56,758 bases of DNA, from positions 1 through 56,758 of the forward strand of contig JAJZBS010000007.1 in NCBI GenBank assembly GCA_021851885.1, given 5' to 3'. The number at the start of each line of letters is the position of its first letter. Positions within the stretch are counted from its first letter, which is position 1. The position numbers and the translations under genes are program-made. The notes beneath the pieces are model-generated. The model searched no databases. It had not been told where the DNA came from and saw only the letters and a list, made by a program, of their open reading frames with translations. This DNA is from Actinomycetes bacterium (GTDB taxonomy: Bacteria > Actinomycetota > Acidimicrobiia > Acidimicrobiales > JAMCQF01). Below are positions 27,955 through 37,984 of the stretch, one piece after another.

Positions 27955-28773
27955 ATGCCGGGCTCTGCACTACTGGATCGGGCCGGTGCGCCTCCATCGG
28001 ATGTCGCACCGGCCCACCCGGCCCCCCGGCCAACCTTCGGCCGGAGGCCAGGGCCTCGCCCCGCCACAGCGCGGAACAGCCGGGCGGCACATGGTCCGCA
28101 ACCGCATCCTGCACGGCCCCATCATGCGCGGCGCCGTAGCGGGCTGAAGAGGGCCGCCACGCTGTGCACGGCCGCCATCGCCTTTGTCGCCGGCGTCCTC
28201 TTCCTTGGGACGATGCTCGGTCGCTGGGGCGCGGTGACAGTTCTCACCGGGTCGATGCGCCCCGTCATCCAGCCCGGTGATCTCGTGATCGAGACCCCCG
28301 AACCGGTGACCGCTGTGCGCGTCGGCCAGATCCTCGTCTTCCACCCCCCGGACGACCACGGCATCCGTGTCGCGCACCGGGTCATCTCGGTCACTCGCGA
28401 CGTCCATGGCACGACGATCCGCACCAAGGGCGATGCCAACAACGTCGCCGACCCCTGGCATGCCCACCTGAATGGTACGACGGCCTGGCATGTCGTCACC
28501 GTCGTCCCGAAGCTCGGGTACCTCACCATGTTCTCGCACACGCGCCTCGGTCATCTCGTCCTCGTCCTCGTCCTCGTCGGGACCGGTACGGCGGTCGCGC
28601 TCGCCGCCGTCGTTGACCGCCCTGGGGTCAAGGCACGTCGCGGCAGCACTTCCCGGCCTCGCCGCCGGAGCACGGCGCACCCAGCCCACACGATGCGCTC
28701 CGGCCGCATCTTTTCGGGACCCCGCCGTCCCGGGACCACGCAGGAGCCAAAACATGGCGCGACACTCGCGTAA
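27955..28773 (+). CDS. Signal peptidase I, SipW-like
   Basis: VTVLTGSMRPVIQPGDLVIETPEPVTAVRVGQILVFHPP...IRVAHRVISV...TKGDANNVADPWHA. Start codon uncertain. Confidence 0.88.
   Translation: MPGSALLDRAGAPPSDVAPAHPAPRPTFGRRPGPRPATARNSRAAHGPQPHPARPHHARRRSGLKRAATLCTAAIAFVAGVLFLGTMLGRWGAVTVLTGSMRPVIQPGDLVIETPEPVTAVRVGQILVFHPPDDHGIRVAHRVISVTRDVHGTTIRTKGDANNVADPWHAHLNGTTAWHVVTVVPKLGYLTMFSHTRLGHLVLVLVLVGTGTAVALAAVVDRPGVKARRGSTSRPRRRSTAHPAHTMRSGRIFSGPRRPGTTQEPKHGATLA
27980..28015 (+). other. Perfect 11-bp hairpin GGGCCGGTGCG/CGCACCGGCCC just after the TasA-like gene
   Basis: Direct read; arms 27980-27990 and 28005-28015, 14-nt loop, no U-tract. Confidence 0.75.
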
Positions 28774-30148
28774 GGCAGCGCACCGAGCGCTGCACGGCCG
28801 TTCCTCGCGGAGCGCGCGTTCCGCGACGCCCTTCGTTGTCCGCTTTGCCGTCGTCGCTGTCGTTGCGAGCCTGCTCGTCGCCCTGTTGTCCGGGGTCGCC
28901 CTTGCCGCCTTCGCCGATGGCACGTCGGGCGGGCCGATGCGCATCACCTCCGCCACGTTGAGCCCTCCGACGTCCCTCTCCTCATCGGCCGTGTGTACCT
29001 CGGCCAGCGCGACAGGGGTAACGCTCGACTGGAGCGACGCCCAATCGGTCGTCGGAGGATATTCGATCCTGCGCTCGACATCGCCGAGTGGCCCGTTCGC
29101 TTCGGTCGGAACGACGGGTGCGGGGACGACGACTTACACGGTCACCCCGGTCACGTCTCCGGGCGCGGGCGATCTCTATGTCGCCATGTCCGACCCCAAC
29201 GGTATGGACGTCCTCTCCACCACCACCGGCACCGAGGCTGCCAAGTCAAGCGCCGGGCCGTCGACGGCGATCGCCGTCACCCCCGACGGCTCGACCGCCC
29301 TCCTCGCGCAGCCCTCCGCCAACGCGGTCGTGGCCGTCGCTCTTTCCAGCGATACGGCGTCGAAACCGATCGGCGTCGGCTTCGACGCCGCGGCGATCGC
29401 GATCACCCCCGACGGTTCGACGGCGTGGATTGCCGGCCAGAATCACGTGCGCTCCCTCAACCTTGCAACGATGGCCCTCGGCCCGGCGCTCGAAGTCGGC
29501 TTTGAGGCCATCGCCATCGCCATCGCCCCCGACGGCTCGACGGCCTGGCTCTCCGGTCAGGGCTACGTCCGGCCCCTCTCCCTTGCCTCCCAGTCCTTCG
29601 GCCAGACGCTGGCGCCGCCGGGTACGCAGGCCAACTTCACTTCGATCAGGATCGCTCCCGATGGCGCGACGGCCTACCTCACCGACGCCGCCGGCCACGA
29701 GCTGTGGCCCTTGACCCTCGCGACCCGCTCGTGGGGATCGCCGGTGCCACTTGGCTTCGCGCCGACGGCGGTCGCCATCACGGCGAACGGGACGACCGCC
29801 TGGGTCGACGGGGGCGACCTCGTCGTCCCCGTGACGCTCCCGAGCGGCACGCTCGGAAATGCCGTCACGGCATCGGGTGCCAAGTTCGCTGGGATCGCCA
29901 TCTCCCCCAACGGGTGCTGGGTCTATGCCGCGGATCGCTCGCCGGCCAACCGGATCGTGCCCATCAATACCGTGACCGACACGGCCGCCGCCGGCATCCC
30001 GACGGATCGTCGGCCGTACGACATCGCGACGGCCATTCCCCCGACCGCCTACTCCTACGAGGTCGAAGCAACCCGCGACTTGTGGACAAGCCCGCCGTCG
30101 GCGGCATCCGCGGTCACGTTCGGTCAGCCGGCCCAGAGCAGCTACTAG
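28754..30148 (+). CDS. Secreted protein with SipW-type N-terminus, FN3-like segment and YVTN-like beta-propeller
   Basis: Signal LLVALLSGVALAAFADGTSGGPMRITSATL; VTLDWSDAQSVVGGYSILRSTSPSGPF; repeats AIAITPDGSTAWIAG... Confidence 0.82.
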   Translation: MARHSRKAAHRALHGRSSRSARSATPFVVRFAVVAVVASLLVALLSGVALAAFADGTSGGPMRITSATLSPPTSLSSSAVCTSASATGVTLDWSDAQSVVGGYSILRSTSPSGPFASVGTTGAGTTTYTVTPVTSPGAGDLYVAMSDPNGMDVLSTTTGTEAAKSSAGPSTAIAVTPDGSTALLAQPSANAVVAVALSSDTASKPIGVGFDAAAIAITPDGSTAWIAGQNHVRSLNLATMALGPALEVGFEAIAIAIAPDGSTAWLSGQGYVRPLSLASQSFGQTLAPPGTQANFTSIRIAPDGATAYLTDAAGHELWPLTLATRSWGSPVPLGFAPTAVAITANGTTAWVDGGDLVVPVTLPSGTLGNAVTASGAKFAGIAISPNGCWVYAADRSPANRIVPINTVTDTAAAGIPTDRRPYDIATAIPPTAYSYEVEATRDLWTSPPSAASAVTFGQPAQSSY

Positions 30149-30158
30149 AGGAGTCATC

Positions 30159-32507
30159 GTGCACAGACGCGCAAACGACTGCATCACCGGCACCTTCCCG
30201 TCGCACCCAGCCCGCACCGGGGCAGTGTGGACCTTCCTCGCCGTCGCGGGGATCGCCATTGCCGCCACGGCCACCGGCAGGTTCGGCGCCGCAGCGCCGG
30301 CCGTGCTCGTTGCCACCGCCACCCTCGCCTCCTTCGCCTGGGCCATCCTGCATTACCGGCCCTCCCCGGTGTGGCCATGGGTCAGCATCTGGGCTGCGAT
30401 CGCGCTCTTTCTTGCCGCAGGGATAAGCCGTGGCACCCTGTACTCGATCGCAACCTTGGGTGCGCACCGCTCGTTTGTGCCCGATGCTCTTGCCCTGCCC
30501 GGCTACGCGTTTCTCGCCGCCGGACTGACCTGCTTCTCCCGGCGCCGGGTCCGCAACCACGGCGTCCGCGTCGCCCTCGCCCTCGAGGCGCTTATCGCGG
30601 CGCTTGCGCTATCCGCTCTTGCGTGGATCTACATGATCCAGCCGACTTTCGCACTGACGAACGGGGTCCTTGCTGCCAAGATCCTCGTCGCGCTCTATCC
30701 GGCGATCTCCATCTTCCTCGTCATCGTCACCCTGCGCATCGCCTTCAACCCCGAACAGGTCCGGGCCCCGTCCTACTGGTTCCTGCTTGGCGGCATGACC
30801 TCGCTGTTCGCCGCCAACACGGTCTCCATGCTCTCCGAAGTCCACGTCGTCGCCTTCCCGCAGCGCCTGCTCGACATTCCCTACGTGCTCGCCTGCATCT
30901 CGACCGCCGCGACGGCCCTCCATCCGTCGATGCGGACTTTGACCGAGCGTGGATGGGGAACCCAGGCACAGACCTCGCGTGGCCGCTACATCGTGATCTC
31001 GGCGGCGCTGCTCGTCCCGTGCCTGCTCGCGCTCCCGCACCCCGAAGGCGGTGCAATCGAAGGTGCCATCCTCTTCGCCCTAGTCGTCACGTTGGCGACG
31101 ACCGTCGCCGTACGGCTCGTCCAGGCCGTCCATTCGGCAGCGGCGTCCGAAGAGCGCTTCGAGTTCGAAGCGACCCATGACAACCTGACGGGACTGCCGA
31201 ACCGCGCCGTTCTCGAGCGCCATCTCGCCGGGCTGTTGGACAAGCCAGCTCATGACGACGCTCACGTCGCCGTCATGTTCCTCGACCTCGACCGGTTCAA
31301 GCTCGTCAACGACACGCTCGGGCACGGCGCAGGCGACCAGCTGCTCGTCGAGGCCGCCGAACGCCTGCGGGCCAACGTGCGCACGACCGACCTCGTGACA
31401 CGCATCGGTGGTGACGAGTTCATGATCGTCCTCGACCACCTCGTCAGCCTGGCGGAGGCCATCGAGATGGCCGACCGGCTGGGAAGCTGCATCCGGGCGC
31501 CCTTCTCTCTGCGCGGGACCGAGCAGTACGTTTCAGCCAGCATCGGGCTCGCCTTCGCGAGCGGCAGCGACCCGGGTGCCACCGTCGAGATCCTCGTGCG
31601 CAACGCGGACACGGCCATGTACCAAGCCAAGGGGGCGGGGCGCGATGCCGTGGCCGTCTTCGACGAGTCGATGCGGGCAGAGCTCTCGCAGCGCGTCGAG
31701 CTCGGGTCCGACCTGCGACGCGCGCTGGAGGAAGATCAATTCCATCTGGCTTACCAACCGATCGTTCGCCTTGCCGGCGGCGGGGTCGAGGGCGTGGAAG
31801 GGCTGGTCCGCTGGGAGCACCCGGTCCGGGGGCTCGTCTCACCAGAGACGTTCATACCCGTCGCCGAGGAAACCGGTCTGTTGTGCGACATCGGGAAATG
31901 GGTCCTCGACGAGGCACTCACCCAACTCGCCTCTTGGCGCACGAACGGGGACGTCCTCCCCGACCTCTACGTGGCGGTGAACGTGTCCGTGGCGCAGCTG
32001 CGCGAAGACGACTTCACCGACCAAGTCGAACACGCGCTCACCGCGGCCGGTCTCGACGGCTCGGCGCTGTGCCTCGAAGTGACCGAAGCAACGCTCATGG
32101 ACGGGGCCATCGAGACATCCACCCCCTTCGCCAAGCTGCACGAGCTCGGCGTGCGCATCTCGATCGACGACTTCGGGACCGACTACACCGCCCTCGCCAA
32201 CCTGCGGCGTTTCCCGGTTACGACCTTGAAGATCGACCGGACCTTCGTGAGCGGCTTCACCCTGCCCGATCACCCGGAGGCGGCCTTGGTCGCCGCCATG
32301 GTCTCGATGGCGCAGGCTCTCGGCATCGGCACTGTGGCCGAGGCCGTGGAGACGCCCGTTCAGGCTGCGGCCCTCTGTGAGCTTGGCTGCGATGCGGCAC
32401 AGGGTTTCTTGTGGTCCCGGCCGGTCACAGGCGCAGGGCTCCCCGGCGTCGTCGCGTCGATCGACCGGCAGAGCTCCCCCGCTGAACTGGCGGCCGCCCT
32501 CGCATAG
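30159..32507 (+). CDS. Membrane GGDEF-EAL bifunctional c-di-GMP protein
   Basis: N-terminal multi-TM region; RTTD-LVTRI-GGDEF (I-site plus GGDEF); EGLVRWEHP, NVS, LEVTEATLM, DDFG, LKID, VAEAVET, QG EAL motifs. Confidence 0.95.
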   Translation: MHRRANDCITGTFPSHPARTGAVWTFLAVAGIAIAATATGRFGAAAPAVLVATATLASFAWAILHYRPSPVWPWVSIWAAIALFLAAGISRGTLYSIATLGAHRSFVPDALALPGYAFLAAGLTCFSRRRVRNHGVRVALALEALIAALALSALAWIYMIQPTFALTNGVLAAKILVALYPAISIFLVIVTLRIAFNPEQVRAPSYWFLLGGMTSLFAANTVSMLSEVHVVAFPQRLLDIPYVLACISTAATALHPSMRTLTERGWGTQAQTSRGRYIVISAALLVPCLLALPHPEGGAIEGAILFALVVTLATTVAVRLVQAVHSAAASEERFEFEATHDNLTGLPNRAVLERHLAGLLDKPAHDDAHVAVMFLDLDRFKLVNDTLGHGAGDQLLVEAAERLRANVRTTDLVTRIGGDEFMIVLDHLVSLAEAIEMADRLGSCIRAPFSLRGTEQYVSASIGLAFASGSDPGATVEILVRNADTAMYQAKGAGRDAVAVFDESMRAELSQRVELGSDLRRALEEDQFHLAYQPIVRLAGGGVEGVEGLVRWEHPVRGLVSPETFIPVAEETGLLCDIGKWVLDEALTQLASWRTNGDVLPDLYVAVNVSVAQLREDDFTDQVEHALTAAGLDGSALCLEVTEATLMDGAIETSTPFAKLHELGVRISIDDFGTDYTALANLRRFPVTTLKIDRTFVSGFTLPDHPEAALVAAMVSMAQALGIGTVAEAVETPVQAAALCELGCDAAQGFLWSRPVTGAGLPGVVASIDRQSSPAELAAALA

Positions 32508-32616
32508 CGCGCCCTCGGCGAACCAGCCCCGCGCCGATCCGCTCCCGCACGCCTGCGCGAGCGACGGCCCCGCCGGGTGCCGGTCCGGACAAGGCCTGCA
32601 GGGCTAGCGTCGGCGC

Positions 32617-34113
32617 ATGCCCTTGCACAGAGGATCAGCCTCCACGAACCCACCCGCTGGTTCCCCGGCCCGCCATTCACCGCGCACCGGCCTGTCGCCG
32701 GCCGGCGCGCATCCGGCCCGGCCCAACGCCCAGCCCTTTCTTGCGGCCGGCGATCCGCTCTTGGCCGAGCGGCTCACGCCTCCGCACCGCAGCCTCAACG
32801 AGCACCCGGTCCCCGCCGAGGCTGCCTACCAGCTCATCCACGACGAGCTCCTGCTCGACGGCAACGCCCGTCTCAACCTTGCGACGTTCGTCACGACGTG
32901 GATGGAGCCCCAGGCGGAGCGCCTGATGGCCGAGTGTGCCGACAAGAACATGATCGACAAGGACGAGTACCCGCAGACCGCGGAGCTCGAACGGCGTTGC
33001 GTCAACATCCTCGCCGACCTCTGGCACGCTCCCGACCCGCAGGATGCGATCGGCTGCTCGACGACGGGCTCCTCGGAAGCCTGCATGCTCGCCGGGATGG
33101 CCCTCAAGCGCCGCTGGGCGACGCGGGCGAAAAGCGCCAAGGGCACAACGGGCGCGGCAAACGGACCAGCGCCGCAGGGACGTCCCAACCTCGTCATGGG
33201 GATCAACGTGCAAATCTGCTGGGAGAAATTCTGCAACTACTGGGAGGTCGAGCCGCGCTTGGTCCCCATGGAAGGGGACCGGTTCCACATCTCGGCCGAG
33301 GCCGCCGTCGAGCTGTGCGACGAGAACACCATCGGCGTCGTGGCGATCCTCGGGTCGACCTTCGACGGAAGCTACGAGCCGGTCGCAGAGATCGCGACGG
33401 CCCTGGACAACCTGCAGGAACAGAGCGGCCTCGACATCCCCATCCACGTCGACGGAGCCTCGGGGGGGATGGTCGCGCCCTTCCTCGACGAGGACCTGTC
33501 CTGGGACTTCCGCCTCCCCCGGGTCGCATCCATCAACACCTCGGGGCACAAGTACGGCCTCGTGTATCCCGGGGTCGGTTGGGTGGTCTGGCGCGACCAC
33601 GACGCCCTGCCCCAAGAGCTCGTCTTCGACGTCAACTACCTGGGTGGGCACATGCCGACATTCGCCCTCAACTTCTCGCGACCGGGGGCAGAAGTCGTCG
33701 CCCAGTACTACACGTTCCTGCGCCTCGGCCGCGCCGGGTTCCGGTCTGTCCAGCAGGCGAGCCGGGACGTGGCCACATGGCTCGCCACAGAGATCGACGG
33801 GCTCGGCCCCTTCACGCTCCTGACGAGAGGAGACCAGCTTCCCGTCTTCGCCTTCACGACCAAGCCAGAGGTCTCCTCGTTCAACGTCTTCGACGTCTCC
33901 CGGCGCCTGCGCGAACGGGGCTGGCTCCTTCCCGCCTACACCTTCCCGGACAACAGGAGCGACCTCGCCGTCCTGCGTGTCGTCTGCCGCAACGGCTTCA
34001 CCCACGACCTGGCGTCGATGTTGATCGACGACATCGACCGCCTCCTGCCCGAGCTGAAGGCTCAATCCCAGCCCCTGACCGCGGCTGAGAGCGGGGCCTC
34101 GTTCCACCACTGA
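32617..34113 (+). CDS. gadB: Glutamate decarboxylase (PLP-dependent)
   Basis: CSTTGSSEACMLAGMALKRRW, HVDGASGGMVAPF, SINTSGHKYGLVYPGVGWVVWR. Confidence 0.93.
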   Translation: MPLHRGSASTNPPAGSPARHSPRTGLSPAGAHPARPNAQPFLAAGDPLLAERLTPPHRSLNEHPVPAEAAYQLIHDELLLDGNARLNLATFVTTWMEPQAERLMAECADKNMIDKDEYPQTAELERRCVNILADLWHAPDPQDAIGCSTTGSSEACMLAGMALKRRWATRAKSAKGTTGAANGPAPQGRPNLVMGINVQICWEKFCNYWEVEPRLVPMEGDRFHISAEAAVELCDENTIGVVAILGSTFDGSYEPVAEIATALDNLQEQSGLDIPIHVDGASGGMVAPFLDEDLSWDFRLPRVASINTSGHKYGLVYPGVGWVVWRDHDALPQELVFDVNYLGGHMPTFALNFSRPGAEVVAQYYTFLRLGRAGFRSVQQASRDVATWLATEIDGLGPFTLLTRGDQLPVFAFTTKPEVSSFNVFDVSRRLRERGWLLPAYTFPDNRSDLAVLRVVCRNGFTHDLASMLIDDIDRLLPELKAQSQPLTAAESGASFHH

Positions 34114-34208
34114 GGACTGCCGGGCGAGCACCGCTGCCGCTCCGGACACGGCTCCATGGGACAACCCCCTGGTCACGACGGTTGGGCGGTCGAAGTAGGC
34201 TCCCTTGC

Positions 34209-36038
34209 GTGTGCGGCATCGCCGGAGTCACTGGATCGGATCGCGATCTCCTTGAGCGCATGCTGCGTTCGATCGAGCACCGCGGCCCCGATTCGTCTGG
34301 TATCGACGTCGGCCGCGACTTCTCCGTCGGCATGCGGAGGCTGTCGATCGTCGACGTCGCCGGTGGGGAGCAGCCCTTCTACTCGAAGGAATCGCCCCGC
34401 TACATCGTCTTCAACGGCGAGCTCTACAACAGCCCCGAGCTGCGAAGCGAGCTCGTAGCCAAGGGTCACCGCTTCGTCTCCGACCACTCCGACACAGAGA
34501 CGGTCCTCAAAGCCTTCGACGAGTGGGGGCCGGCATGTGTGGCGCACCTCATCGGGATGTTCGCCTTCGCCGTCGTCGACGTCGAGGCCCACGAGCTCTT
34601 CCTCGCCCGCGACCGCCTGGGGATCAAGCCCCTCTACTACACGAGTGCCTCTAGGTCGTTCGCCTTCGCCTCCGAGATCAAAGCGCTGCTGCAAGACCCC
34701 CGGGTCTCACGGCGCCCAGACACCGAGGTGCTCAACCGCTTCCTTCTCTACCGGGTGCACGACGACGGGGAAGAGACGTTCTTCGCCGGCATCAAGAGGC
34801 TGCTCCCCGGGCACTGGATGACCGTCGGCCCAGCCGGGGTCACACGCATCGAGCGGTACTGGTCGCCCGAGGTGAACCTCGAGATGTCCTCACGCCATCC
34901 CGACAGCCACTACGCAGAGTCCTTCGCCGCACTGTTCGACAAGGTTGTCCGCCGGCACATGCTCTCCGACGTTCCGCTCGGCGTGTCGCTGTCAGGAGGC
35001 CTCGACTCGAGCGGCGTCGCCTCGACGATGGCGGCGCAGATGAGGACCGGGACCGACACGCACACCGGTGGCAAGCTCCACACCTTCTCGGCCCTGTACC
35101 CGGGCCAGACGATCGACGAGAGCGACTACATCCACGAGGTGGAGGACCATGTCGGCTCGGTCCCCCACTATGCGTATCCGACGGTCGACGAGTTCTGGAA
35201 CGAGATAAACGAGTGGATGTGGTTCCAGGAGGAACCCACGATCTCGTCGGCGCCGTATGCGTACTTCTCCGTCTACCGCATTGCCCGTGGCAACGTGAAG
35301 GTACTCCTGTCGGGCAACGGGGGCGACGAGCTCCTCGCGGGCTACATCCCCTATTTCCGTGCCTATCTAACACCAGCCCGGGACCAGCACCGGTTCGGCG
35401 CCGCGCTGCGGGAGCTCGTCATGGGCCGCGACCTCTATCGCCGGTTCGCGCGCGACCTCTGGCAGGCGCGCCGGCCCGGAGCGGGAACGCAGGTGTCGAT
35501 GAGCCGCGTCCTCGTGGGAGGCGGCGCTTTGGCCCGTGCTCCCTACACGCCGGATCACAACCTCAACCAGCGGCTCGCCGACGACGTCTTGCGCTACTCG
35601 ACACCGAACCTGCTGCGCTACGAGGACAAGAACTCGATGGCGTTCTCGATCGAGTCCCGGGTCCCCTTCCTCGACCACGAGCTCGTCGAGCTGATCTTCT
35701 CGCTGCCGATCGACCAGAAGATCAAATACGGGTGGAACCGCTACGTGTACCGCCAGGCGATGCGCGACCGCATGCCGGAGCGCAACCGCACACGGCGCTC
35801 CAAGATCGGCTTCACCAATCCCGAACTTGCCTGGATGCACGCCCGTGCCGACCAGATCCGCGAGATCTTTGCGAGCCCTGCGCTTTCCGATCGGGGGATC
35901 TTCGCTTCCGACCGCCTCGTCGCCGATTTCGATGCCTGGCTCGCCGGCACGCCCGGTGACGGGCTCGTCTTCTGGCGGGTTCTCGCAACAGAGCTGTGGC
36001 TCCGGCGTTTCGTCGACGCACCCGTGTCTGTGCAATGA
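34209..36038 (+). CDS. asnB: Asparagine synthase (glutamine-hydrolysing)
   Basis: GTG start giving Cys2 nucleophile (M)CGIAGVTG; HRGPDSSG; SLSGGLDSSGVAS PP-loop. Confidence 0.94.
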   Translation: MCGIAGVTGSDRDLLERMLRSIEHRGPDSSGIDVGRDFSVGMRRLSIVDVAGGEQPFYSKESPRYIVFNGELYNSPELRSELVAKGHRFVSDHSDTETVLKAFDEWGPACVAHLIGMFAFAVVDVEAHELFLARDRLGIKPLYYTSASRSFAFASEIKALLQDPRVSRRPDTEVLNRFLLYRVHDDGEETFFAGIKRLLPGHWMTVGPAGVTRIERYWSPEVNLEMSSRHPDSHYAESFAALFDKVVRRHMLSDVPLGVSLSGGLDSSGVASTMAAQMRTGTDTHTGGKLHTFSALYPGQTIDESDYIHEVEDHVGSVPHYAYPTVDEFWNEINEWMWFQEEPTISSAPYAYFSVYRIARGNVKVLLSGNGGDELLAGYIPYFRAYLTPARDQHRFGAALRELVMGRDLYRRFARDLWQARRPGAGTQVSMSRVLVGGGALARAPYTPDHNLNQRLADDVLRYSTPNLLRYEDKNSMAFSIESRVPFLDHELVELIFSLPIDQKIKYGWNRYVYRQAMRDRMPERNRTRRSKIGFTNPELAWMHARADQIREIFASPALSDRGIFASDRLVADFDAWLAGTPGDGLVFWRVLATELWLRRFVDAPVSVQ

Positions 36039-36736
36039 GCGAGGACTTCCCCCGCCAGCCGGGCGTGCGCCAGACGCCGAGCGGGCCGTGGCTGCGCATC
36101 CCGGTGACGACGCATCTCGTGCACATCAAAGAAGAGCTGGAGCCGATCCTCGACCGCTACGTCGCACCCCTTCTGCAGCCGGGAGACTGGATTGCCCTTT
36201 CCGAGAAGGTCGTCGCCATCTCGGAGGGGCGGGTCATCCACCAGTCGGTCGTCCGTGCGGGGCTCCTTGCCAAGGTCATCGTCAAAGGTGTCAAGAAGTA
36301 CGACAACGACGTCGGCTACTCCGATCCGCGCAAGATGCAAGTCGCCATCATGCAAGCCGGCTGGGGGCGCATGGCCATAGCGATGCTGGCCGGCGGAATG
36401 ACGCGCCTGTTCGGGCGGCACGGCGACTTCTACAGGATCGCGGGCAATCGCATCTCGGAGATCGACGGCTTCAACCCCGAGACAGTCGCCCCCTTCGACG
36501 AGTTCGCCATGCTTGGCCCAGCAGACCCGGATGGGGCGAGCTCGCGCTACGCCGCACACCTGGGCCACCCGGTCGCCATCATCGACGCCAACAACATCAA
36601 CGTCGAGATCCTCGGGGCGAGCCGCGACCTTCCCGTCTCACGAGATGACGCACGGGAGATCCTGCTCGACAACCCGATCGGCCAGGGCGAGCAGCTCACC
36701 CCCTTCGTCGTCGTCCGCAGGTCCGCCGGCAGCTGA
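36035..36736 (+). CDS. Coenzyme F420-0:L-glutamate ligase-like domain protein (CofE-like)
   Basis: LRIPVTTHLVHIKEELEPILDRYVAPLLQPGDWIALSEKVVAISEGR; ATGA overlap with asnB stop. Confidence 0.7.
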   Translation: MSEDFPRQPGVRQTPSGPWLRIPVTTHLVHIKEELEPILDRYVAPLLQPGDWIALSEKVVAISEGRVIHQSVVRAGLLAKVIVKGVKKYDNDVGYSDPRKMQVAIMQAGWGRMAIAMLAGGMTRLFGRHGDFYRIAGNRISEIDGFNPETVAPFDEFAMLGPADPDGASSRYAAHLGHPVAIIDANNINVEILGASRDLPVSRDDAREILLDNPIGQGEQLTPFVVVRRSAGS

Positions 36737-37229
36737 TCCCACGCCACGCTGTGCACACGACGGGCTTGGCGGGCTGAGGGTTCCCGGACAAGACCGAACA
36801 GGGCCCGCCCAGCCGAGGTAGACGTCCCCAAGCCGGCGCAGCGGCATCCCGCCGGCCGGAGGAAGAATTCCCGCCTGTGCACGGTTGAACAGTGTGGATC
36901 CCACAGAGGGGTCCAGAGGAGGTGGCCGAGGCGTTTGACCAGTGAATGCCACCAAGCCCATGAGGGTGGCATAGGGAATTGACCGGGCCGGTTTTGTGCC
37001 GGTGCCGGTAGGCCTCAGGGTAATTCGGCAAGCGGCCTCGATAGGCGAGGCGTTGCAGCGGCAACGGGCCCGTAAGGCTCGCTGGGTGCCATTTCCCGTT
37101 CGCCACCCTCTGGGTACATACGAAGTTGTCACGCCTGCTTCCCGCCACCGGTGGGACGGGCGTGATGCGCGTCATGAGGCCCGCGCGCTGACGATCCGCC
37201 TGTGACGGATAAAGGGGGCGTCAGCCCGA

Positions 37230-37883
37230 TTGGCGTCATCGGCCTCGGCCACATACTCGGACCACTATGACCCTTTGTGGAAGGTCTGTGCCGACTGCGG
37301 CGTCGTCGTCAACCACCACTCGGGAGGCGGCACCCCCGACGACGGGGACGTCCCGTCGGCAGGGCTCATCTGGCTGGCCGAGACGGCGTTCTTCTCGCGC
37401 CGGGCACTGACCCACCTCATTGCAAGCGGCGCCTTCGAACGGTTCCCGGGACTGCGGTTCGTCCTGACCGAGCAGGGGGGGTCCTGGGTTACCCCTGCCC
37501 TTGCCATGCTCGACGCCTTTCACTTCCGGATCTCGTCGACGAGTAGCGGCGGCGAGCCCGGGGTGCCCGAGGGAGGGCGTCTCCCCCTCTGCCCGAGCGA
37601 GTACTTCGCGCGCAACTGCTCGGTGGCCGTGAGCTTCCCCAACCCGAAAGACGGCATCGCTCGCCACGCCATCGGGCTGGATCACTACATGTGGGGCAAC
37701 GACGAGCCCTGGTTCCCGATGCGCCGTTCGCTCGCAGAAGCCCGCCAGCTCCCTCTCGGCGGCGACGCGATGGCCGCGTTCCTCGGCGGCACGGCACGCC
37801 GGCTCTTCGATCGGTCGGGCTCGTCGGCCCGAGCACCCGCTCGACGTCAAGGACGGATCGAGGTGCCGAGCCCGAACGGCTGA
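37230..37883 (+). pseudogene. Truncated amidohydrolase (amidohydrolase-2 type), C-terminal part only
   Basis: YSDHYDPLWKVCADCGVVVNHHSGGGTPDDGDVPS...FERFPGLRFVLTEQGGSWVTPALAMLD...NCSVAVSFP...GLDHYMWGNDEPW; N-terminal half absent upstream. Confidence 0.65.
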
Positions 37884-37984
37884 TCCGCCTGCCAACTCCT
37901 CGGGACCGGGTGCCGGCACGCAACAGATGACCCCAGTTCGGGACTTCCGGCCCTATGGGACGGCGAGCACGATCGCGATGATCG

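Noticed and set aside
32577-34088. 503-aa alternate-frame ORF over the glutamate decarboxylase
   Set aside because: Out-of-frame, Arg-rich; GAD catalytic motifs are in the 32617 frame
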